Shown here: positions 53,807 through 60,584 of the stretch, one piece after another
How the letters are laid out: each line of letters starts with the position of its first letter
Position numbering within the stretch: the first letter of the stretch is position 1
Source of the DNA: Eubacterium sp. OM08-24
Lineage (GTDB): Bacteria; Bacillota; Clostridia; Oscillospirales; Acutalibacteraceae
DNA: 60,584 nt
Reading direction: 5' to 3'
Assembly (NCBI RefSeq): GCF_003438075.1
Contig: NZ_QSTA01000008.1
Location: 1-60,584 of the forward strand
Program-made: the position numbers and the translations under genes
The notes under the pieces: model-generated
Seen by the model: only the letters and a program-made list of their open reading frames with translations
Databases searched by the model: none
Told to the model about the DNA's origin: nothing

Positions 53807-54130
53807 ATATTGTCATTTTATAAGATTAATTGAAAAATATATAAAAATGCGAGTTGTTGTATAGCAATATGCACAATAAAAGCGAATAAAATTCTACGTT
53901 ATAAAGTGGCGGATTTAAAATATAATTCTTTAAAAGATATAAAACAACTTGTAAATTATGTTAGAATGATAAATAAGAAAATATAATTATTTATTATGTA
54001 TAATACTGTCCTGAAGCAAGCAGTGTTATTTTGGTCAATACTAAAACTGAATATTTTGTTTCTGATGGCGGCTTTTATAAGCAGACAAGAATTCTGAAAG
54101 GTATTGCCGCAGAGTCAGGAGGCATTTTTA
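53807..54130 (+). other. Upstream region of the pullulanase pair
   Basis: AT-rich, no gene. Two -10-like TATAAT strings lie near 53980 and 54000, without clear -35 boxes, so an activator-dependent promoter is likely. It ends with AGGAGG at 54117-54122. Confidence 0.45.
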
Positions 54131-57004
54131 TTGTTATTAAAAAGATTAATTACAGGGGCATTAACAGCAATGATTATGGCAGGTATGTGCGCATCTGCAA
54201 TCAGCGCAGCAGAAAACAAGAAGGTTGAAAATAAAAAGGTGAATTATCAGGCATATGCAGCCGAGCTTGACAAATCGGCGTATTCGGGCAATGACCTCGG
54301 CGCTGTATGGTCTAAGGAGTCTACTACATTTAAAGTATGGGCACCTAAGGCTGATACAGTAAAGCTCAACCTCTACGAGCATGGCAGTGACGAAGAGGGT
54401 GACGGTGGTTCTATTTCAACCAAAACCATGGAGCTTGACAAAAAAACAGGCATATGGAGCGTTAAGGTTAGCGGTGACCTTGCAGGCAAATACTACACTT
54501 ACAGCGTAAAAAACGGCGACAAGGTTGCTGAAACAGGCGATGTATATGCCAAGGCCTGCGGTGTGAACGGCGTGCGCAGCATGGTAGTAAATCTCAGTAG
54601 CACAAATCCTGAGGGTTGGGAAAACGATGTTCATGTAACGGTTTCAAATCCTACCGAGGCATCTGTATGGGAAGTTTCAGTTGCAGACTTTTCTTCTTCG
54701 GAGTCAAGCGGTGTTTCAAAGGCAAACAGAGGCAAGTTCCTTGCATTTACCGAAGAGGGTACTACTGTAAACGGCATTCAGGGTGGCACACCAACCTGCA
54801 TTGACTACCTTAAAAAGCTCGGTGTAAAGTATGTTCAGGTTATGCCTTTCTATGATTTCGGCTCTGTTGACGAATCAAAAGACATTATGTCGCAATACAA
54901 TTGGGGCTATGACCCTGTAAACTATAACTGTCCCGAGGGTTCGTATTCTGCAAATCCTTATGACGGTAATGTTCGTATCAAAGAATGTAAGCAGATGATA
55001 CAGGCACTTCATAATGCAGGTATCGGTGTAATTATGGATGTTGTTTACAACCACACCTACACACCGGATTCCGTATTCCAAAATACAGTTCCTAACTATT
55101 ATTACAGAATGAACGAGGACGGCACATTTTCTAACGGCTCAGGCTGCAGCAATGATACTGCATCGGAGCATAAGATGTTCCGCAAATATATGGTAGATTC
55201 AGTTACTTATTGGGCAAAGGAGTACCACATTGACGGTTTTCGTTTTGACCTTATGGGACTTCACGATGTTGAAACTCTCAATCAGGTAAGAGCGGCGCTC
55301 GACAACCTTTATGATAACGGAATCGGCAAAAAAATTCTTATGTACGGCGAGGCTTGGAATATGTCTACTGCTTGTGACGAGGGCACAGTAATGGCTAACC
55401 AAAATAACCTCAAGCAGCTTAATGACCGCATAGGCGCATTTGACGATACTATTCGTGATGCTATTAAGGGCAGCTCAGGCGGTACAGACGGTGCATTTGT
55501 GCAGGACGGAAGTAAAAAGGGCAATCTCAAGGTTGGCATTGCAGGACAGTCAGACCGCTCATCGGGTTGGGCAAATGTTCCGTCACAGTGCGTTACTTAT
55601 GCGTCTTGTCACGATAACCTTTGCCTTTATGACAAACTTGTTGATTCGGTTTACGGCAGAGATTCAGAGTACAGAAAGCGTTACGAAGATTTAGTTGCAA
55701 TGAATAAGCTGTCTGCTGCCATTGTAATGACTTCGCAGGGTATTCCGTTTATGCTTGCCGGTGAGGAATTTGCAAGAAGCAAAGACGGTGACGAAAACTC
55801 TTATGCGTCAAGCCGAGAGGAAAATATGCTTGATTGGAACAATATCAATGAATACAGCGATATTGTTGAGTATTACAGAGGTTTAATGCAAATCAGAGAA
55901 GAATTTGCGGCATTTAAGGATTGCACGACACAGAGTGCAAATGCAATTAATTATTTAAATGACTTGCCAAAGACAGTTGTAGGTTACAAACTTAACAACA
56001 AAGAGCAGGGCAAATGGAATGAAGTTTGCGTTCTTTTTAACGGCGGTGATGAGTCACAGACTGTTAAAGTTGACGGAAAGTGGGTAATCGTTGCGGACAA
56101 CGAAACAGCAGGATTAAGAAACCTCGGCGAAGTTGACGGCAGTGTAGAGGTTAAGGCTCACTCAGCCGTAGTTATGGCAGACAAGCAGGGCTTTGAAAAC
56201 GCAGCGCTTACAATCAGAGAGGGCGCAGTTGTTGTTGACTATTACGATAACAAAACTCAGGAGCTTATCTCTACACAAACCGTAACAGGCGGTATCGGTA
56301 AGGCTTATGACCTTGCTGAAAATGCTTTTACTCTTAACTATGACATAAAGAAAACCGACGGTGACGCAAAAGGGTTCTTTACAGACGGAGTTCTTCACGC
56401 TAAGGTTTATGTTGAAAAGTACGAGGGTACTTTTTCAACAGTTACTTACCACTTTGTTGATAAAGAGAGCGGTAAAGATTTAGTTGACAGCTATTCAATT
56501 AAAAACAGAACAGGGGTTGAGTATTACACTCCCGAAATTCCGGGTATTGAAAATTACAGACTTATACTCGACGAACTTCCGAACAATGCTTCCGGTGTTC
56601 TTCCTAACAAGGATTTTGATGTAACCTTTAAATACGAAAAGATTGCGGATGATGACAAGTCAAAGGACGAATGCAGAGTAAATGTAATTTATATGGACGG
56701 CAGCGGTAAGGTTGTTGAAAAGACAACTCTTACAGGTGCAGAAGGAGAAGCTTATACGGCAGAAGAAAAAGAATTTGAAGATATGACATTAAGATTTGTT
56801 CCGTCAAATGCGAACGGTAATTTTACAAAAACAGAAGTTAATGTAATTTATTCATATTCAAACGACCCTGACCCGCTTAAGTCGGTTATGGTTGTTGTAT
56901 ATATTGCCGCAGGTCTAATTCTTGCAGGATGCGTTGCAAGCACTCTTTATACAAACATTAAAAGGAAAAAGGCTTTTGCCGAGTCTATGGATATAGACGA
57001 ATGA
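54131..57004 (+). CDS. Membrane-anchored type I pullulanase
   Basis: 957 aa. Order: signal peptide (~1-28), CBM48 (~40-135), GH13_14 catalytic barrel (~170-630), three MucBP-like modules (~680-920), C-terminal membrane helix (~925-948) and short basic tail. Catalytic regions: VMDVVYNHTY, DGFRFDLMGL (nucleophile Asp), MYGEAWN (acid/base Glu), YASCHDN. The type I signature YNWGYDP is present. It debranches alpha-1,6 links in pullulan and amylopectin at the cell surface. The start is TTG at 54131, 8 nt after AGGAGG; the longer in-frame TTG has no such site. It has no dockerin. Confidence 0.92.
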   Translation: MLLKRLITGALTAMIMAGMCASAISAAENKKVENKKVNYQAYAAELDKSAYSGNDLGAVWSKESTTFKVWAPKADTVKLNLYEHGSDEEGDGGSISTKTMELDKKTGIWSVKVSGDLAGKYYTYSVKNGDKVAETGDVYAKACGVNGVRSMVVNLSSTNPEGWENDVHVTVSNPTEASVWEVSVADFSSSESSGVSKANRGKFLAFTEEGTTVNGIQGGTPTCIDYLKKLGVKYVQVMPFYDFGSVDESKDIMSQYNWGYDPVNYNCPEGSYSANPYDGNVRIKECKQMIQALHNAGIGVIMDVVYNHTYTPDSVFQNTVPNYYYRMNEDGTFSNGSGCSNDTASEHKMFRKYMVDSVTYWAKEYHIDGFRFDLMGLHDVETLNQVRAALDNLYDNGIGKKILMYGEAWNMSTACDEGTVMANQNNLKQLNDRIGAFDDTIRDAIKGSSGGTDGAFVQDGSKKGNLKVGIAGQSDRSSGWANVPSQCVTYASCHDNLCLYDKLVDSVYGRDSEYRKRYEDLVAMNKLSAAIVMTSQGIPFMLAGEEFARSKDGDENSYASSREENMLDWNNINEYSDIVEYYRGLMQIREEFAAFKDCTTQSANAINYLNDLPKTVVGYKLNNKEQGKWNEVCVLFNGGDESQTVKVDGKWVIVADNETAGLRNLGEVDGSVEVKAHSAVVMADKQGFENAALTIREGAVVVDYYDNKTQELISTQTVTGGIGKAYDLAENAFTLNYDIKKTDGDAKGFFTDGVLHAKVYVEKYEGTFSTVTYHFVDKESGKDLVDSYSIKNRTGVEYYTPEIPGIENYRLILDELPNNASGVLPNKDFDVTFKYEKIADDDKSKDECRVNVIYMDGSGKVVEKTTLTGAEGEAYTAEEKEFEDMTLRFVPSNANGNFTKTEVNVIYSYSNDPDPLKSVMVVVYIAAGLILAGCVASTLYTNIKRKKAFAESMDIDE

Positions 57005-57062
57005 TTTTAGGTAGTTATTCCCACAAGGGATAGATTATAAAAAACAAGGAGGAAATAAATCT

Positions 57063-60000
57063 ATGAAAAATACAAAGAAATTTGTTTCTGTTGTTCTTGC
57101 ATTTTGTATGCTCGGTACAACAACAGCTGTTACTTCAATGGCTGCAACAACCGATGCCGAAACAGTTTCAGGCAATTCTGTAGCAGTTGATACAACTGCT
57201 ACAAAAGCACTCGAGGAACTTGACGCAAATTACAGATATGATGGAGATGACCTCGGTGCTACATACACTAAAGATGCCACAACTTTCAAAGTTTGGTCAC
57301 CTACAGCAACTGACATTAAGGTAAATATTTTTACAAAAGGTTCAGACGATGAACAGGGAGCAAGTAAGGTAGCCTCTTACCGGCTTGAGAAAGATGATGC
57401 TACAGGCATTTGGGAGATTAAGCTTACTGGCGAATGGAAAGACTACTACTACACCTACACAATCACAGTAGTTAATCCTACAACAGGCGAAACAACAACA
57501 AGTGAAACACAGGATGTATACTCAAAGGCAGTCGGTGTAAACGGTAACCGTTCAATGATTGTTGATCTCGACTCTACAGACCCTGACGGTTGGGACAAGG
57601 ACACTCATGTATTCCAGAACGAAGTAACAGACAGCACAGTTTGGGAACTCCATGTAAAGGACTTCTCTTATGATGCATCTTCAGGTGTTTCTGAGGCAAA
57701 TCGTGGTAAGTACCTTGCATTTACAGAAAACGGCACAACACTTAACGGTGAGGGCAACATTTCTACATGTATTGACTATCTAAAAGAACTTGGCGTTAAT
57801 ACAGTACAGCTCAATCCATTCTATGACTATGCTTCAGTAAACGAGGCAGGCAACGATGAGCAGTTTAACTGGGGCTATGACCCACAGAACTACAATGTTC
57901 CTGAAGGCTCTTATTCTTCAAACCCATATGACGGTAATGTAAGAATTAAAGAGTGTAAGGAAATGATTCAGGCACTTCACGATGCAGGCATCAGCGTTGT
58001 AATGGATGTTGTTTACAACCATACATATTCAACAGACTCTTGCTTCCAGAAGACTGTTCCTAACTATTATTACAGACTTAACAAAGCTGGCACATTCTCA
58101 AACGGCTCAGGCTGCGGCAACGAGTGCGCAACAGAGCGTGCAATGTACAGAAACTATGTTATTCAGTCATGCCTTTATTGGGTAAACGAGTACCATGTTG
58201 ACGGCTTCCGTTATGACCTTATGGGTATTATGGATGTTGAAACAATGAATCAGCTCAGAGATGCTCTTGATCAGGTTGATACTAAGGTTACAATGTGGGG
58301 CGAAGCATGGACAGGCGGCGACTCATACCACCCAACAAACACTTGTGACGGTACAAAGTTTAAGTCGGCTGTTCAGTCAAACGCAGGCTCACTTAGCGAG
58401 AGAATCGGTATCTTCAATGACTCTGTTCGTGACGCTATCAAGGGCGGCGCTATGAGCATTGCAAACATAGGTTTTGTTCAGGGCTCAAAGGGTGCTGCTA
58501 AGGGTATTTCTTACGGCTTGTTCGCTAACTCAAACGCTAACTACAAGTGGAAAGCTAAAGCTCCTTCACAGTCAGTTACATACGCTGACTGCCACGACAA
58601 CGCTGCTCTTTACGATCAGCTCGTTGCTTCTACAGCTTCAGGCGACTACGGCAACCGTTACGAAGACCTCGTTAAGATGAATAAAATGGCAGGTGCTATT
58701 GTAAATACTTCACAGGGTATTTCATTTATGCTTGCAGGTCAGGAAATGGCTCGCACAAAGTACGGCGATACAAACAGCTACAAGTCTTCACCTGAAATCA
58801 ACAAGATTAACTGGAACAACATTCTGGAGTATCAGGATCTCGTTTCTTACTACAAGGGACTTTACGAAATCAGAAAGAACTTTACACCATTCACAGCAAT
58901 GGATAAGTCATATTCATCAGCTTACACACTTAACCAGTCAATGGGCAGCGCATTCTCTAATCAGGTTGCCTTCACAGTAAAGAACGACCAGCCTGACGAG
59001 TGGCAGACAATGGCTGTTATCCACAACTCAGCTAAAAAAGCAGAAGAAGTTAAGCTCAAGGATGAAAGCTGCACAGAGTGGGTAATTATTGCTAACGATA
59101 AGACAGCCGGTTTAAAGAAACTCGGCGAGGTTTCAGGTTCAACATTTACTGTACCTGCTATTTCAACAGTAATTGCTGTTGACAAGGCAAGCTTTGATAA
59201 GCTCGCTCTTGATGACGGTATGGGTCAGGTAACTGTAAACTATGTTTACGAAAAGACCGGCGAAAACCTCGTAGATCCTGAAGTAATTCAGGGTACAATC
59301 GGTACAGGCTATGCAACAGGTGAAAATACAAGTATTCCTGAAACATATGTATTAAGTAGGGTAGAAGGCCCGGTAGAAGGCAGATACTCTGAAACTCCTG
59401 CAGTTGTTACATATTACTATGCTGACTATGTTCCGGAGTCATTTAAAAATGCTGACTTAAACAATGACGGTATTGTTGATGTTCGTGATGTAACATTAAT
59501 GCAGACTATCATTACTAATCCTTCAAGCGTAGATGCCGAAACATTTGCTAAGATAGATGTAAACTACGATACAAGGAAAGATGTAAATGATGTTACAGCT
59601 CTTCAGACTTATACTACCGGTAAGCCGGTATCATCGGGCAGTGTTACAGTAAACCATTACTACACAGATGAGAATGGCGAAGTTAAGAAGATTACTCCTT
59701 CAACAACAATTTCAGGTAAGGTTGGCGACGAGTATACAACAACAAGCTACCGTACAATCGGTTATACTGTTGATACAACAAAAACACCTGAAAATGTAAA
59801 CGGTCACATTCCTTATGGTGTAGATATGAGCGTTGATTACTACTATGTAGCGTCAAGCATGGATGTTAAACTCCATGTTAAGCACAATGGTTCACTCACT
59901 TGGAATCCGTCACTTTGGCTCTGGGGTTCAGATACAAACGGTGTTGATGCTGACAACTACACAACATCAGGTGAATGGCCGGGCGATACACTTACAGAAA

Positions 60001-60233
60001 AGGATGAAAACGGTTGGTATGTTAAGGACTTCACTTGTACAAAGGCAGGTTCTTACAATATAATTGTTTCTGACAAAGGTACAAATCAGACAATTGACTA
60101 TAAGGGCTTTATTGACAACGAGCTTTGGATTGTAATCGATGACTCTAATGTAATGGGTGGTACATACCTCACATTCTACACAGAGAATCCGGATAATAAC
60201 CCAAATGCACCAATCGCAGTTCCGATTGCTTAA
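57063..60233 (+). CDS. Dockerin-bearing type I pullulanase (amylosome component)
   Basis: 1056 aa. Order: signal peptide, CBM48 (~60-150), GH13_14 (~190-640), MucBP-like (~725-790), type I dockerin (~796-856), second MucBP-like (~860-930), C-terminal starch-binding module of the CBM26/25 type (~935-1046). Catalytic regions: VMDVVYNHTY, DGFRYDLMGI, MWGEAW, YADCHDN. The signature is FNWGYDP (Phe for Tyr). The dockerin has two Ca-binding loops starting DLNNDGIVDVRD and DVNYDTRKDVND. It sits inside the protein, not at its end. AAGGAGG precedes the ATG. It resembles dockerin pullulanases of the R. bromii amylosome. Confidence 0.93.
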   Translation: MKNTKKFVSVVLAFCMLGTTTAVTSMAATTDAETVSGNSVAVDTTATKALEELDANYRYDGDDLGATYTKDATTFKVWSPTATDIKVNIFTKGSDDEQGASKVASYRLEKDDATGIWEIKLTGEWKDYYYTYTITVVNPTTGETTTSETQDVYSKAVGVNGNRSMIVDLDSTDPDGWDKDTHVFQNEVTDSTVWELHVKDFSYDASSGVSEANRGKYLAFTENGTTLNGEGNISTCIDYLKELGVNTVQLNPFYDYASVNEAGNDEQFNWGYDPQNYNVPEGSYSSNPYDGNVRIKECKEMIQALHDAGISVVMDVVYNHTYSTDSCFQKTVPNYYYRLNKAGTFSNGSGCGNECATERAMYRNYVIQSCLYWVNEYHVDGFRYDLMGIMDVETMNQLRDALDQVDTKVTMWGEAWTGGDSYHPTNTCDGTKFKSAVQSNAGSLSERIGIFNDSVRDAIKGGAMSIANIGFVQGSKGAAKGISYGLFANSNANYKWKAKAPSQSVTYADCHDNAALYDQLVASTASGDYGNRYEDLVKMNKMAGAIVNTSQGISFMLAGQEMARTKYGDTNSYKSSPEINKINWNNILEYQDLVSYYKGLYEIRKNFTPFTAMDKSYSSAYTLNQSMGSAFSNQVAFTVKNDQPDEWQTMAVIHNSAKKAEEVKLKDESCTEWVIIANDKTAGLKKLGEVSGSTFTVPAISTVIAVDKASFDKLALDDGMGQVTVNYVYEKTGENLVDPEVIQGTIGTGYATGENTSIPETYVLSRVEGPVEGRYSETPAVVTYYYADYVPESFKNADLNNDGIVDVRDVTLMQTIITNPSSVDAETFAKIDVNYDTRKDVNDVTALQTYTTGKPVSSGSVTVNHYYTDENGEVKKITPSTTISGKVGDEYTTTSYRTIGYTVDTTKTPENVNGHIPYGVDMSVDYYYVASSMDVKLHVKHNGSLTWNPSLWLWGSDTNGVDADNYTTSGEWPGDTLTEKDENGWYVKDFTCTKAGSYNIIVSDKGTNQTIDYKGFIDNELWIVIDDSNVMGGTYLTFYTENPDNNPNAPIAVPIA

Positions 60234-60247
60234 TCTGAAATAATTTT

Positions 60248-60272
60248 AGCCGACCTCGTAAGGGGTCGGCTT
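60248..60272 (+). terminator. Terminator of the pullulanase pair
   Basis: GCCGACC pairs with GGTCGGC; the following T run is weak. Confidence 0.7.
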
Positions 60273-60584
60273 ATGCTTTTGGCATATTTTAAATTAGGAA
60301 CACGCTTTGTTCTGATTTTTGTCAAACAGTTATGTTTATTTACAAAAAAGTTTTTGGAAAAATTATGGTTTAGCGCATAGCTTTAGCTAAATAATTTTAA
60401 AATTTAGGTCAACCCTTTTTAAAGGGTTGCGGGTTTGGGCAGCGCCCATAAAAATCTTCCGATATAACAATTCCTCGGGCGCAAACAGCCACGCTGTTTG
60501 CGTGATTGTACTTAGTTTGAAAAAACAGGCGACAGCCTTTTATAAAAGAAATAATTAACTTTTTTCATTATATAGTGAATGTCT
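60273..60584. other. Non-coding right end of the window
   Basis: No gene seen. It contains the second 58-bp repeat and a GCAAACAGC/GCTGTTTGC hairpin at 60483-60503. Confidence 0.5.
60396..60453 (-). repeat. 58-bp hairpin repeat, copy 2
   Basis: Inverted relative to 51971-52028, 56 of 58 positions identical. The pair brackets LysM-eno-pullulanase-pullulanase. Confidence 0.85.

Noticed and set aside
54031..54228. 65-codon frame overlapping the pullulanase start
   Set aside because: Different frame from a clear signal peptide; no good ribosome site.
1..60584. CRISPR array or prophage
   Set aside because: No regularly spaced direct repeats, cas genes or phage structural genes were seen.

Overview
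The window looks like a chromosome segment of a low-GC Gram-positive gut anaerobe of the Ruminococcus/Oscillospiraceae type, most likely close to Ruminococcus bromii. Three things point there. There are classic sigma-A promoters and strong AGGAGG ribosome sites. The housekeeping set is clostridial (T-box-controlled thrS, dnaG-rpoD, hcp, a Spo0A-type regulator). At the right end two secreted GH13 pullulanases lie in tandem, one carrying a type I dockerin as in the amylosome of R. bromii. The species call is inference.

Left end (1-4.3 kb) is accessory DNA: a DUF6273-like lipoprotein, the last 80 codons of a tyrosine recombinase, a promoter set between 15-bp inverted repeats (candidate invertible switch), a HAD phosphatase whose stop codon is supplied by an IS256-family element, and that element. 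4.3-11.3 kb: tcdA with a small partner, a two-component system divergent from an ABC exporter, and a GNAT protein. 11.4-18.7 kb: a membrane protein behind a PASTA/YARHG pseudokinase, then the minus-strand queA-tgt-yajC-TIGR04086 run. 19-24.5 kb: asd-dapA-dapB (lysine/diaminopimelate) and a polar amino-acid ABC transporter. 24.5-32.2 kb: sfp-type transferase, a strongly expressed small unknown gene, hcp with a CRP/FNR-like operator, hemW, prfC and an Orn/Lys/Arg-type decarboxylase.

32.3-37 kb holds the most interesting cluster. A Spo0A-C-type response regulator, a 14-codon peptide gene with a perfect Shine-Dalgarno site, and a GHKL sensor kinase lie in that order on the minus strand, which suggests a peptide signalling system. 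A divergent Xre regulator and a likely 90-nt small RNA with an anti-Shine-Dalgarno loop follow. Next come a rhodanese/TtcA-like fusion, a dispersed repeat, three tRNAs (Gly, Val, Cys), a nucleoid-associated protein, and an alpha/beta hydrolase behind two recently duplicated lipoproteins.

42-52 kb: tRNA-Arg, a LexA-box-controlled pair (69-aa protein plus sigma-region-4-like protein), a SpoIID-like protein, an unknown membrane protein, T-box-thrS, rpmE, a YigZ-family gene, dnaG, rpoD and a metallopeptidase. 52-60.6 kb: LysM protein, enolase and the two pullulanases, one membrane-anchored and one dockerin-bearing, which together would debranch starch at the cell surface. A 58-bp hairpin repeat lies at about 52.0 kb and, inverted, at 60.4 kb.
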